DNA from: Noviherbaspirillum pedocola
Lineage (GTDB): Bacteria; Pseudomonadota; Gammaproteobacteria; Burkholderiales; Burkholderiaceae_D
Direction: 5' to 3'
DNA: 64,000 bases
Assembly (NCBI RefSeq): GCF_016632335.1
Contig: NZ_JAEPBG010000010.1
Coordinates: 124,001-188,000 of the forward strand
Shown: in pieces, positions 41,756 to 50,570 of the stretch
Layout of the letters: each line of letters begins with the position of its first letter
Position numbering within the stretch: the first letter of the stretch is position 1
Made by a program: the position numbers and the translations under genes
Notes under the pieces: model-generated
Seen by the model: the letters and a program-made list of their open reading frames with translations, nothing else
What the model was told of the DNA's origin: nothing
The model's database searches: none

Positions 41756-43015
41756 ATGAAGCCGATCATTCTCTGCACACTACTGCTGCTTCAGGTGCTG
41801 CCCTGCTACGCTCATGCCCGCGCTCCATCACCGGAGCTGGTTCAACACATAGAGAAAGCCATGGAGAAGTGGCGCGTTCCGGGACTCAGCGTCGCTGTCG
41901 TGCATGACTACAGGATCAAATGGTCCCGGGGCTTCGGTCTGCGCGACGAAGCAGCGCAGCTCAGAGTGGATACGTCAACGCCATTCCAGGCCGCGTCGGT
42001 CAGCAAGCCGATAACTGCGCTTGCCATCATGATTGCCTTGCGCGAGCGCGGCCTGTCGGTGGACCAGGAAATCAACCCGCTTTTCGCAGGTTTGCTGCAG
42101 AACGATGCGGCTCACCCGTGGCAGCTCCCAAATCCCTTTCCCGAACCGGTCACCATACGGATGCTGTTATCCCATACGGCGGGAACCAGTGCCTTTCATT
42201 ACAAGGGATACCGCTATCGCTACGACGCCGATCCGCCGGCGCCGGTCGACGCCATTCCAGGCATGCGCGAAGAACTCGACGGTCTGCCGCCCGCCAATAC
42301 GCCGCCAGTCTCGGTGATCCGGCCGCCGGGAAAAACTTGGTCCTATTCCCCGGCGGGATATACGGTGCTGCAAGCCCTTCTCACCGCCATGTATCGCAAG
42401 GACTTCGCCGACATCATGTCGGAACTGATATTGCAACCGCTGGACATGAACGAGAGCAGCTTTGCGCAACCGATGCATCCGGCACAGGCGGCGGCGATCG
42501 CAACGCCATACGTCGCGCAGGGGCAGCCGCTCGCCTACGGACCTCGTGTATTCAACACCGCCGCATCTGGCGGCTTGACCACAACGCCCACCGACCTGGC
42601 GAAGCTGATGGTGGCACTGCAGCGCGCATTGAAAGGCGAGTCCAGCGGCAAGCTGATTCCCGGGATCGCCAGGGCAGTGCTGCGGCGCCAGTCCGGACGT
42701 ACCGAGGATGGGAAATGCTTTGATACCGGTACAACAGGAAGATTCGCCTGCCGCTCGTCATGGGGGCTTGGTTTCGATGTGAACCTGAACCGGTATCTCG
42801 AGCACCAGCCGGACGATGCCTCCACCGGCGACTACTTTGGACACACCGGCTTCAATTCAGGTTATCTAACCGTATTCTTGGGCAGCAAAAAGGGGGGAAA
42901 TGGCCTGGTGCTGATGAGTAATCTCGCGCCGGAAGACATGTCCGGACCTGTACCGCAATTCACATTCATGACTGAGCTCGTACGCCGCATCGCCGACGAA
43001 GAGCATTGGCGTTAG
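41756..43015 (+). CDS. exported serine hydrolase (class C beta-lactamase / D-Ala peptidase fold)
   Basis: A 419-residue protein with a signal peptide of about 20 residues (ILCTLLLLQVLPCYAHA). The SxxK motif is S81-V-S-K84, the Tyr motif YSPAGY follows near 200, and GHTGFNSGY near the end replaces the KTG motif. This is the beta-lactamase-related fold, acting on peptidoglycan peptides, esters or beta-lactams. GAAGGATCACTA precedes ATG 41756. Base composition looks less GC-rich than the neighbours. Substrate unknown. Confidence 0.87.
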   Translation: MKPIILCTLLLLQVLPCYAHARAPSPELVQHIEKAMEKWRVPGLSVAVVHDYRIKWSRGFGLRDEAAQLRVDTSTPFQAASVSKPITALAIMIALRERGLSVDQEINPLFAGLLQNDAAHPWQLPNPFPEPVTIRMLLSHTAGTSAFHYKGYRYRYDADPPAPVDAIPGMREELDGLPPANTPPVSVIRPPGKTWSYSPAGYTVLQALLTAMYRKDFADIMSELILQPLDMNESSFAQPMHPAQAAAIATPYVAQGQPLAYGPRVFNTAASGGLTTTPTDLAKLMVALQRALKGESSGKLIPGIARAVLRRQSGRTEDGKCFDTGTTGRFACRSSWGLGFDVNLNRYLEHQPDDASTGDYFGHTGFNSGYLTVFLGSKKGGNGLVLMSNLAPEDMSGPVPQFTFMTELVRRIADEEHWR

Positions 43016-43103
43016 GCGCCGTATTGACGGGCTCGCGAGGCGAGCCTGCGGCGACAAATCAGGTAGGCTACACTTTCGATTCGAAAATCATAACGATAAC
43101 GCC

Positions 43104-44321
43104 ATGCAAGACCATGCCCCGGCCCCCAGCCTGAAAACCATCCTCCTCGCCACTGGCGTCATCCTCACCCTCGCCATGGGCGTGCGCCACGGCTTCGGCT
43201 TCTGGCTGCAGCCGATCTCCCAGGCCCATGGATGGACCCGTGAAACCTATTCGCTGGCGCAGGCGCTGCAGAACCTGCTGTGGGGCGCCTTCGGTCCCTT
43301 CGCGGGCATGGCGGCCGACCGCTGGGGCACGATGCGCGTGGCTATCTTCGGCGCGCTGCTGTATGCGGCCGGGCTGGCGTGGATGGCGCTGGTGGCGCAG
43401 CCCGCGGCTTTCGTGGTCGGCTCCGGCGTGCTGCTCGGCGGCGCGCTGGCCTGCACCGCTTTCGGCGCCATGAGCGGCATCATTGGCCGCAGCACGCCGG
43501 AAGCGAAACGGTCCTGGGCCTTCGGCATTTCCGGCGCGGCCAGCTCCTTCGGCCAATTCATGATGATGCCCATCGAGCAGCAACTGATCGCTTCCGCCGG
43601 CTGGCAAGGAGCCTTGATGGTGCTGGCCGCGGTGGTGGCGCTGCTCATGATCCCGATGGCGCTGTTCCTGCGCGAACCGAAGCTGGCGCGCGCCGCCGGC
43701 CCGCAACAGAGCATCATGGAAGCGGTGGGCGAAGCTTTCCGTTATCGCCCCTTCCTGCTGCTGCTCACCGGCTATTTCGTCTGCGGCTTCCAGCTGGTGT
43801 TCATCGGCGTGCACATGCCGGCCTACCTGAAGGACAAGGGTCTCGCCGATCCGAAGATCGCGGTCACCGCGCTGGCCCTGATTGGCCTGTTCAACATCTT
43901 TGGCTCGTATCTCGCCGGCAGGCTGGGCGGCCGCCTGCCGAAGCGCTATCTGCTGTCGACGATCTACCTGGCTCGCGCCGGCGCGATCGCGCTGTTCCTA
44001 CTGCTGCCGCTGTCCGCGACCTCGGTGTATGTGTTTTCCGCGGTGATGGGCCTGTTGTGGCTGTCCACGGTGCCGCTGACCAATGGCGTGATCGCCGGGA
44101 TCTTTGGCGTGCGTCATCTGTCGATGCTGTCGGGCTTCGTATTCTTCTCGCACCAGGTCGGCAGCTTCCTCGGCGTGTGGCTCGGCGGCTATCTGTACAC
44201 GCTGCAGGGCAGCTACTCGACGGTATGGCTGATCACGATCGGGCTCGGCGTGGTGGCGGCGCTGGTGAATCTGCCGATCAACGAGAAACCGATCGTGCGC
44301 GCGCAGCCGGCGCTTGCCTGA
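43104..44321 (+). CDS. MFS transporter, monocarboxylate/OFA-like
   Basis: A 405-residue carrier with twelve hydrophobic segments, the A-like loop motif GMAADRWGTMR after TM2 and a central cytoplasmic loop around LREPKLARAAGPQQ. The FGFWLQPISQAHGW opening resembles MFS members of the OFA/MCT group that move organic acids. It is followed within 21 bases by a tiny gene and then by the DUF3717 gene, so they may be co-transcribed. Substrate not deducible. Confidence 0.88.
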   Translation: MQDHAPAPSLKTILLATGVILTLAMGVRHGFGFWLQPISQAHGWTRETYSLAQALQNLLWGAFGPFAGMAADRWGTMRVAIFGALLYAAGLAWMALVAQPAAFVVGSGVLLGGALACTAFGAMSGIIGRSTPEAKRSWAFGISGAASSFGQFMMMPIEQQLIASAGWQGALMVLAAVVALLMIPMALFLREPKLARAAGPQQSIMEAVGEAFRYRPFLLLLTGYFVCGFQLVFIGVHMPAYLKDKGLADPKIAVTALALIGLFNIFGSYLAGRLGGRLPKRYLLSTIYLARAGAIALFLLLPLSATSVYVFSAVMGLLWLSTVPLTNGVIAGIFGVRHLSMLSGFVFFSHQVGSFLGVWLGGYLYTLQGSYSTVWLITIGLGVVAALVNLPINEKPIVRAQPALA

Positions 44322-44342
44322 ACTTGCAACATGGAGGACGAC

Positions 44343-44471
44343 ATGGCGATGCTCGTGAAGAAGACGTTGGCGGTGACCGCGATCGCGACCTCGCTGGCGC
44401 TCGCTTTCGCCGCCTACCTGCGGCCGGACTTCATGCTCGATCTGGCCAATCGCCTGCTGCTGTGCGGCTGA
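44343..44471 (+). CDS. small hydrophobic peptide (42 residues)
   Basis: ATG 44343 follows ATGGAGGACGAC, a strong ribosome-binding site, 21 bases after the MFS stop. The product MAMLVKKTLAVTAIATSLAL continues to a hydrophobic stretch ending LLLCG. It has a basic start and one membrane-type helix and no known family. The next gene begins 17 bases later. Real coding is supported by the Shine-Dalgarno sequence and the operon spacing only. Confidence 0.6.
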   Translation: MAMLVKKTLAVTAIATSLALAFAAYLRPDFMLDLANRLLLCG

Positions 44472-44488
44472 CACGGACTTCAATCGCC

Positions 44489-44704
44489 ATGGATATCCCG
44501 CTGATCGACATCGAGCAAGCCATCAATTACTGGCGACAGCTGCGGCCTTCGCGCGGCGAGGAACGCGCGCTGTCGCCGGAAGTGAATGCGCTTGCGGAAG
44601 TCTATGCGCTGATGATCTGGGAGCGCCGCGCTGCGATGCCGGGCGAGCAGATTCCCGCGCATGCGCTCCAATTGATCGAGGCCTGGCGCAGCAATCGGGT
44701 TTGA
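44489..44704 (+). CDS. DUF3717 protein
   Basis: A 71-residue protein with IDIEQAINYWRQLRPSRGEE and LAEVYALMIWERR, the signature of DUF3717, a family nearly restricted to Burkholderiales. Function unknown. ATG 44489 gives the conserved N-terminus MDIPLIDIEQA. It ends the MFS-small peptide-DUF3717 group; a REP element follows. Confidence 0.85.
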   Translation: MDIPLIDIEQAINYWRQLRPSRGEERALSPEVNALAEVYALMIWERRAAMPGEQIPAHALQLIEAWRSNRV

Positions 44705-44759
44705 GGCTGATCCTTCCTGAGGTGCCGGAAATACCTCGACAGACGTTTCGCGGAGGTTT

Positions 44760-44823
44760 GTAGGGTGGGTGTAACCCACGCGGATGTCGATCGAAACGCC
44801 GCATGGGTTACACCCACCCTACG
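44760..44823. repeat. REP-like palindrome (GTGGGTGTAACCC type), copy 5
   Basis: GTAGGGTGGGTGTAACCCA at the left mirrors TGGGTTACACCCACCCTAC at the right, an almost perfect 19-bp stem. It lies between convergent DUF3717 and radical SAM genes and ends four bases from the latter's stop, so it can serve as a bidirectional terminator. Confidence 0.87.
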
Positions 44824-44826
44824 AGC

Positions 44827-46317
44827 CTACACCGCCAAATGCCGCGCCTGCCGCTGCGGCGCGGCCTTCGTCTTCGTTGGCTGCGCATGCTGCTGATGCT
44901 CGCTCTTTCCGGCATAGTCGCCGGCCAGCGTCATCCTCACCTGCGGCTCGGGCCAGCCCTGCTCCACCAGCCATTTGCCGACCAGACCGGCGAGCCGGTC
45001 CAGCGCGATGCGGTGCGTCGCATCGGTATGCGCAAACAGCCAGTCCGACAGCGCCATGAAATTAGCGAACGGCGCATCGCGTAGGATCATCGGCAGCGTC
45101 TTCGCAAAGCGGCCTGAATTAGCCACCAGGTCCCAGTAGCGGGCGAAGCGCACCAGGCGCTGCATCGTCGGGAAATCGATGCGGTCGTTGGCCAGGATCG
45201 AATACGGCGGATGCGGGTCGTAGACCATGCCGAAGTCTGCCGTATGGCGAATGATCGGCGTGCCGCGCAGCCGCTTCAGGATGCCGAACTGGATCTCATG
45301 CGGACCGAGGCCCACCAGCTTGTCGAAGCCACGCGCAAAGCTTTCCACGTCCTCACCGGGCAAACCGGCGATCAGGTCCACATGCAGATGCGCCTGCGAG
45401 GCTTGCGTCAGCCAGCGGATGTTGTCGGCGGCCTTGTCGTTGTTCTGGCGCCGGCTCACCAGCGCCTGCACTTCCGGATTGAAGCTTTGAATGCCGATCT
45501 CGAATTGCAGCGTGCCCGGCGGAAAGCGCAGGATGCTCGCGCGCAGCGCCTCGGGCAGATGGTCGGGCACGACTTCGAAATGCGCATAGACCGGGTCTTC
45601 CGGATGCCTTTCGAGCTTGTCCAGGAAGAAGTCCATGATGCGCAGGCTGGTCTTCACGTTCAGGTTGAAGGTGCGGTCGACAAACTTGAACAGCCGCGCG
45701 CCACGCGCATGCAGCGTTTCCAGCTCGTCCAGGAAGGCATCGAGGTCGAAGGGCCAGGCAGTCTTGTCCAGCGAAGACAGGCAGAACTCGCATTTGAACG
45801 GACAGCCGCGTGAGGCTTCGACATACAGCGTGCGATGCGCGATGTCCTCATCGGTGTACAGCGCATACGGCAACGCAATGTCCGACAGCGGCGGCTGCTC
45901 GCCGGCGTGCACTTTCATCAAGGGCTTGGGACCATGAAGAATCGCGCGGCACAGCTTCGGGAAGGTCACATCGCCCCAGCCGGTGACGACGTAGTCAGCC
46001 AGGCGCACGATCTCCTGCTCGCCATGCTCATGTGATACCTCGGGGCCGCCGAGCACGATCACGACGTCCGGCGCGACGCGCTTGAGCATGGCGACCAAGC
46101 GTGTGGTTTCCTCGACATTCCAGATGTAGACGCCGAAGCCGATGATGCGCGGCTTGTTGACCAGCAGTTTCTCGGCCAGGTCCGCAGTGCGCGCGCCGAT
46201 CACGAATTCCTGCAGGCTGGTAACGGCCTGCAGCTCGCCCATGTTGGCAAGCAGATAGCGCAGGCCGAGCGAGGCATGCGTGTAACGGGCGTTGAGGGTG
46301 GACAGCAGGATGGACAT
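44827..46317 (-). CDS. B12-binding-domain radical SAM protein
   Basis: A 496-residue protein. Residues 1-140 form a Rossmann B12-binding domain (IIGFGVYIWNVEETTRL, VIVLGGPEVSHE) though without the DxHxxG base-off motif. The radical SAM core has the iron-sulfur cysteines in EASRGCPFKCEFCLSS, and FEIGIQSFNPEVQALVSRRQ and HVDLIAGLPGED are standard core motifs. A DUF4080-like C-terminal part follows, with a Gln/Lys-rich tail. ATG 46317 (MSILLSTLNARYTHAS) is chosen. Many homologues are annotated only as radical SAM; substrate unknown. Confidence 0.9.
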   Translation of the reverse strand: MSILLSTLNARYTHASLGLRYLLANMGELQAVTSLQEFVIGARTADLAEKLLVNKPRIIGFGVYIWNVEETTRLVAMLKRVAPDVVIVLGGPEVSHEHGEQEIVRLADYVVTGWGDVTFPKLCRAILHGPKPLMKVHAGEQPPLSDIALPYALYTDEDIAHRTLYVEASRGCPFKCEFCLSSLDKTAWPFDLDAFLDELETLHARGARLFKFVDRTFNLNVKTSLRIMDFFLDKLERHPEDPVYAHFEVVPDHLPEALRASILRFPPGTLQFEIGIQSFNPEVQALVSRRQNNDKAADNIRWLTQASQAHLHVDLIAGLPGEDVESFARGFDKLVGLGPHEIQFGILKRLRGTPIIRHTADFGMVYDPHPPYSILANDRIDFPTMQRLVRFARYWDLVANSGRFAKTLPMILRDAPFANFMALSDWLFAHTDATHRIALDRLAGLVGKWLVEQGWPEPQVRMTLAGDYAGKSEHQQHAQPTKTKAAPQRQARHLAV

Positions 46318-46377
46318 GGCAGGCAGGGACGGGCGCGGCAAAGCGCCCTATTGTACGTCCCTGCGTGGTCCGGCGTT

Positions 46378-48036
46378 TTACTTCGCCATTTCCTTTTCCT
46401 GCAGCGTGCGCCACATCACCTTGCCGGTGGCCGACTTCGGCAGCGCGTCGACGAACTCGACCTGCTTGGGCACCTTGTAGGCCGCCATCTTCGCGTGCGC
46501 CCATTGCATGACATCCTCGGGCGAGGCATCGGCGCCGGGCTTCTTCACGATCACCGCCTTCACCGTTTCGCCGCGATAGGCGTCGCGCGCAGCGATGATG
46601 CAGCATTCCTGCACCGCCGGATGCTGGTACATCATCGCTTCGACCTCGGCCGGCCAGACCTTGAAGCCGGAGGCGTTGATCATGCGCTTCAATCGATCGG
46701 TGAAGAAGAAGAAGCCATCCTCGTCCATGTAGCCGAGGTCGCCGGTGCGGAAGAAACGCTTGCCGTCGATTTCGACGAAGGCTTCGGCGGTCTTCTGCGG
46801 ATCCTGCCAGTAGCCCTCGAACACCTGCGGGCCGTTCATGATGATTTCGCCGACTTCGCCCGGCGGCAGCGTGGCCATCGTGGCCGGGTCCACCACGCGC
46901 GAGTCGACGTTGAACAGCGGTATGCCCAGGCATTGCTGCTTGAGCATCTGCGGTGGATTGGTATGCGTCGCGGCGATGGTCTCGGACAGGCCGTAGCCTT
47001 CCATGTATTGCAGGCCAGTCAGATCGAACAGCTTCTGCGCGATCGCGGCCGGCATCGCGGCGCCGCCGCCGGAGACGCGCCGCAGGCTCGAGATGTCGTA
47101 TTCGCCCAGGCGCGGATTCGACAGGAAGTCGATCATCATCGTCGGGATGCTGGTCCACGCGGTGACGCCGTAGCGGGTAATCAGTTGCCCCGCCACATCG
47201 CGGTCCCAGCGCGGCAGCACGGCGATGGCGCCGCCATTGAAGATCGGCGCGTTCATGCTGACCTGCATGCCGGTCACATGGAAGAAGGGCAATACCGCGA
47301 GCGATACGCTGTCCGGCACCGAGGCCACCGACCAGGCGTTCGATGAAACGGTTGAGAACATTACCGAGCGATGCAGATGGATGCAGCCCTTGGGCTTGCC
47401 GGTGGTGCCGGAGGTGTAAGGCATGACTGCCAAGTCTTCCGGTCCGGCCAGATGCGCTTGCGGCGCGATGCCGGCGTCCATCGCCGCCTTCCAGCTCACC
47501 ACGCCGGGCGTAGCGATGTCGGCACGCGGCGCGCGTACCCAGTCAGGCACGGTGAGCTCGGTGTGTTGCGGCAGGTAATCGGAATACGCTGCCACGATGG
47601 CGCGCGAAAGTCCGGTGCTGCCAACTAATGGTGCCAGCCGCGAAAAGATCTCCTGCGAGACGATCGCGACCTTCGCGCCGCTGTCATCGACATAGTGGCG
47701 CAGCTCATCGGTCATCAGCATCGGATTGACCGGCACCACCATCGCATCGGCGCGCAGGATGGCGTAGTAGCTGATGATGAATTGCGGGCTGTTCTGCATG
47801 TTGAGCAGCACGCGGTCGCCGCGCGCAACGCCGCATTCCTGCTGCAGATAGCCGGCCAGCGCTTCGACCTGCGCATGGAATTCGCGGTAGGTGAGCGTGG
47901 CGTCGTAGAAGATGATTGCCGTCTTGTCGGGATAGCGCCGCGCCGAGATCTCGAGATTCACATAAAGGCTCGTGGCCGGGGCGGTGAGGTGATGCGGCAG
48001 GCCGGTCGGCCAGTGCCTGTAGTGCGTGGTGTTCAT
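46378..48036 (-). CDS. acyl-CoA synthetase (AMP-binding, long-chain fatty acid-CoA ligase type)
   Basis: A 552-residue adenylate-forming enzyme activating a fatty or other carboxylic acid to its CoA thioester. Motifs: P-loop YTSGTTGKPKGCIH, MEGYGLSETIAATHTNPP, TGDLGYMDEDGFFFFTDR, LKRMINASGFKVWP and the C-terminal lysine in LPKSATGKVMWR. No signal or membrane helix. It is a single minus-strand gene; chain-length preference is not visible. Confidence 0.92.
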   Translation of the reverse strand: MNTTHYRHWPTGLPHHLTAPATSLYVNLEISARRYPDKTAIIFYDATLTYREFHAQVEALAGYLQQECGVARGDRVLLNMQNSPQFIISYYAILRADAMVVPVNPMLMTDELRHYVDDSGAKVAIVSQEIFSRLAPLVGSTGLSRAIVAAYSDYLPQHTELTVPDWVRAPRADIATPGVVSWKAAMDAGIAPQAHLAGPEDLAVMPYTSGTTGKPKGCIHLHRSVMFSTVSSNAWSVASVPDSVSLAVLPFFHVTGMQVSMNAPIFNGGAIAVLPRWDRDVAGQLITRYGVTAWTSIPTMMIDFLSNPRLGEYDISSLRRVSGGGAAMPAAIAQKLFDLTGLQYMEGYGLSETIAATHTNPPQMLKQQCLGIPLFNVDSRVVDPATMATLPPGEVGEIIMNGPQVFEGYWQDPQKTAEAFVEIDGKRFFRTGDLGYMDEDGFFFFTDRLKRMINASGFKVWPAEVEAMMYQHPAVQECCIIAARDAYRGETVKAVIVKKPGADASPEDVMQWAHAKMAAYKVPKQVEFVDALPKSATGKVMWRTLQEKEMAK

Positions 48037-48197
48037 GAGTCTCCGCTATTGGTTATTATGCAAAGCCGCTGGCCATTATAGGCATGCGGCAAGCATGTCG
48101 CAGCTCCCGGATGCCACGCCATGCCGCTCGTCGAAGCGGGTTTGCCTGGCATCATGCGACCTCCACGCGCATTTCCGTTTTGAAAAGAAAGAAGCTC

Positions 48198-48806
48198 ATG
48201 AAACTGTATTACAAAGCTGGCGCCTGTTCGCTGTCCCCGCGCATCGTGCTGCACGAAGCGGGCCTCGCTTTCGACAGCGAGAAAGTGGATCTGGCTACCA
48301 AGATCACCGAGACCGGCGCCGACTATCGTGCCGTCAGCCCGAATGGCTATGTGCCCGCGCTGGTGCTCGACAGCGGCGATGTGCTGACCGAAGGTCCAGC
48401 CATCGTGCAATACCTCGCGGATCAGGCGCCGGAAAAGCGCCTGGCGCCGCCGGCGGGCAGCATTGCGCGCTATCAATTGATGTCGCTGCTCAATTTCATC
48501 GGCACCGAGTTGCACAAGAGCTTCTCCCCGCTGTTCAAGCCCGACACGCCGGAGCAGACCCGGCAAACCGCGCGCGACAATCTGGCGCGGCGTTTCGATG
48601 TCGTGGCGCAGCGCCTGAAAGACCAGCCGTATCTGATGGGCGCCGACTTCAGCGTTGCCGACGCGTATCTGTTTACCGTGCTGCGCTGGACGGTGCCGAT
48701 GTCCATCGACCTGTCGCGCTGGCCGGAACTCGGCGCCTACATGGAGCGTGTTGCCTCGCGCCCGGCGGTGCAGGCGGCGCTGCGCGAGGAAGGCCTAGTG
48801 TCCTGA
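48198..48806 (+). CDS. gstA: glutathione S-transferase GstA (3' end altered by a MITE)
   Basis: A 202-residue beta-class GST: thioredoxin-like N-terminus MKLYYKAGACSLSPRIVLHE with Cys10, a VSPNGYVPALVLDSGDVLTEGPAIVQYL glutathione site and an all-helical C-domain with SVADAYLFTVLRW. It conjugates glutathione to electrophiles. ATG 48198 (AAAGAAGCTC upstream). The last codons CTA-GTG-TCC-TGA lie inside a transposon-derived element; removing it would restore CTA-GCC-TGA, so the ancestral end was GLA instead of GLVS. Enzyme activity should be unaffected. Confidence 0.93.
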   Translation: MKLYYKAGACSLSPRIVLHEAGLAFDSEKVDLATKITETGADYRAVSPNGYVPALVLDSGDVLTEGPAIVQYLADQAPEKRLAPPAGSIARYQLMSLLNFIGTELHKSFSPLFKPDTPEQTRQTARDNLARRFDVVAQRLKDQPYLMGADFSVADAYLFTVLRWTVPMSIDLSRWPELGAYMERVASRPAVQAALREEGLVS

Positions 48807-48959
48807 GTCAGAGATTCGTTGAAAAATAAAAGTGGCGAAATCGTGTCGAGACAAGGAGAAAAGCACAGCAAGGGTGGGTTCCCTTGCGAGCATTTTCGAC
48901 GCGGTATCGGCGCGATTTTCGCCATCTTTTATTCAACGAATTTCTGACTCGGGACACTA
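48796..48959. mobile_element. IS630-like MITE (about 160 bp) inserted in the 3' end of gstA
   Basis: The element is flanked by TA within CTAG on both sides (48795-48798 and 48957-48960), the target preference of IS630/Tc1-type transposases. Inverted ends start GTGTCCTGAGTCAGAGATTC at the left and GTGTCCCGAGTCAGAAATTC at the right (reverse complement), and the similarity continues for 50 or more bases with CGTTGAA, AATAAAAG, GGCGAAAATCG, so the whole is one long imperfect hairpin. It encodes nothing. It supplies the gstA stop and ends 15 bases before the next gene. Confidence 0.85.
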
Positions 48960-48974
48960 GCCTGAGGCAATCCG

Positions 48975-49769
48975 ATGCTGCGTCTTGCGGCGACGCTGCT
49001 CGCGCTGTCAGCGCTCTTCTGCGCGGCCCCGGCGCGGGCCGCGCTTGATGCTTCAGCATGCGATCGTCTGAAGGCAGCCGGTGTCATCCGCGCAGGCGCG
49101 CCGGTGCGCTGCGATCAGCTCGCCGCCGTGCGCTTCTCCTATGTCGGCTTCGACGGCGCTGTCCATGATGATGGCGAAATCATCGTGATGGCCGCGGTGG
49201 CGCAACCGGTGCGCGAAATCTTCGACACGCTGCGCCGGCGCCGCTTCCCCCTGGCGCGGGCGCGCTCCATCGAGCACTACCGCGGTGACGATGCCGCATC
49301 GATGGCGGACAACAATACCTCTGGCTTCAACGACCGGCCGCTCACGGGCGGCGGACTGCCGTCGCTGCATGCCTATGGCCTGGCGATCGACATCAATCCG
49401 CTGCAGAACCCGTATATCGCCTTCGATCGCGACGGCCTGGCACGTTACAGTCCGCCGCAAGGCGCGCGCTTTGCGAACCGGCGCAACGACCGTCCCGGCA
49501 AGCCGTGCCGACCCGGCATGGCAGAAGACGTGGTGACGCTGTTCGCGCAGCACGGCTTCACCGTGTGGGGCGGCGACTGGGATGCGCCGATTGACTACCA
49601 GCATTTCCAGGTCGACCGACCGCTCGCGCAGCGGCTGGCGCAATTGCCCGAATCCGCAGCGCGCGACCTGTTCGAGCGCGAGCGCTTGCGCGGAAATGCG
49701 AACGGTCGTGACAAAGACAGGTCGAAACTTGATGCAGGCAAAACCTGCATGCCGGCCAAGACGCAATAA
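48975..49769 (+). CDS. exported M15-family metallopeptidase (D-Ala-D-Ala carboxypeptidase-like)
   Basis: A 264-residue protein with signal peptide 1-22 (ending ARAA). The zinc site of M15_4 peptidases is visible: SLHAYGLAIDIN (His and Asp ligands) and DYQHFQVD (third His). VGFDGAVHDDGEIIVMAAV and DDAASMADNNTSGFN are typical of this subfamily, which trims cell-wall peptides. ATG 48975 follows CTGAGGCAATCCG. Its promoter must lie in or before the MITE, or it is read through from gstA. Confidence 0.88.
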   Translation: MLRLAATLLALSALFCAAPARAALDASACDRLKAAGVIRAGAPVRCDQLAAVRFSYVGFDGAVHDDGEIIVMAAVAQPVREIFDTLRRRRFPLARARSIEHYRGDDAASMADNNTSGFNDRPLTGGGLPSLHAYGLAIDINPLQNPYIAFDRDGLARYSPPQGARFANRRNDRPGKPCRPGMAEDVVTLFAQHGFTVWGGDWDAPIDYQHFQVDRPLAQRLAQLPESAARDLFERERLRGNANGRDKDRSKLDAGKTCMPAKTQ

Positions 49770-49811
49770 TCCCTCCAGCTCCATTAATTTGGTGCGGCGC
49801 ACAAATTTTGC

Positions 49812-49839
49812 TTGACAGGCAAGGGCGTGTCCTTAAAAT
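49812..49839 (+). promoter_or_regulatory. phasin gene promoter
   Basis: TTGACA at 49812-49817 and TAAAAT at 49834-49839, with a 16-base spacer, a near-consensus sigma-70 promoter about 70 bases before the phasin start. Confidence 0.7.
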
Positions 49840-49841
49840 GA

Positions 49842-49876
49842 GCAACATGTGCATGTTGCAGTGCACAATGCATTCC
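49842..49876 (+). promoter_or_regulatory. candidate PhaR operator at the phasin promoter
   Basis: The perfect palindrome GCAACATGTGCATGTTGC (49842-49859) sits at and just after the expected transcription start, followed by TGCAGTGCACAATGCA, rich in TGCA/TGC units. PhaR repressors of polyhydroxyalkanoate genes bind TGC-rich sites at phasin promoters, so this fits an operator. Direct evidence is lacking. Confidence 0.5.
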
Positions 49877-49907
49877 CCCATCCGCTTATCTTCCCAGGAG
49901 AAATTCC

Positions 49908-50471
49908 ATGTTCCCGAATCAGGATCAGATTTCCAGCACCGCCAAGGCCAATTTCGAAACGCAACTGGCAGCGGTCACCGAATTGACCAACAAGGCTTTC
50001 GCCAGCATCGCGCAACTGGTCGAGCTGAACGTGAATGCCGCCAAGAGCACCCTGGAGAAATCGACCGCTGCTGCGCAGCAATTGATGGCCGCGAAGGACC
50101 CGCAGGAATTTTTCAGCCTGAGCGCTGCCCAGTCGCAACCCAACGCCGAAAGCGCCATCGCCTACAGCCGTAACCTGGCCAGCATCGCTTCCGCCGCACA
50201 TGCCGAGTTCACCCGCGCCGCCGAAGCGCAGATCGCCGAGACCACGCGCAAGGTCACCGCGCTGATCGACGACATCGCCAAGAATGCGCCTCCGGGCTCG
50301 GAAAATGCGATCGCGATGCTCAAGGCTTCCATCTCCAACGCCAATGCCGCCTATGAGCAGTTGACCCGCACCACGAAGCAGGCGACCGACGCAATGGGCG
50401 CGAACATGAGCAATGCGGTATCGCAGTTTTCCCAGGCTGCGGAAAACGTGGCGGCGCGCACGAAGAAGTAA
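49908..50471 (+). CDS. phaP: phasin family protein (PHA granule coat)
   Basis: A 187-residue helical protein rich in Ala, Gln and Lys, with TKANFETQLAAVTELTNKAF at the start and the repeated amphipathic helices typical of phasins; no Cys or Trp. It covers the surface of polyhydroxyalkanoate granules and limits their size. CCAGGAGAAATTCC precedes ATG 49908. It has its own promoter and terminator, so it is monocistronic. Confidence 0.9.
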   Translation: MFPNQDQISSTAKANFETQLAAVTELTNKAFASIAQLVELNVNAAKSTLEKSTAAAQQLMAAKDPQEFFSLSAAQSQPNAESAIAYSRNLASIASAAHAEFTRAAEAQIAETTRKVTALIDDIAKNAPPGSENAIAMLKASISNANAAYEQLTRTTKQATDAMGANMSNAVSQFSQAAENVAARTKK

Positions 50472-50496
50472 TACGCCCCGTTCGTAAGACACGATC

Positions 50497-50524
50497 AAAA
50501 GACCGCTGCGGCGGTCTTTTTTTT
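50497..50524 (+). terminator. rho-independent terminator after phaP
   Basis: GACCGC and GCGGTC form a stem around TGCG, extended by AAAA/TTTT, followed by a run of eight T. It begins 26 bases after the phaP stop. Confidence 0.9.
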
Positions 50525-50570
50525 CGCCCATGGCGCGTTAAGCTCTGGCAAGGCATGGGGAGAGAACAAG

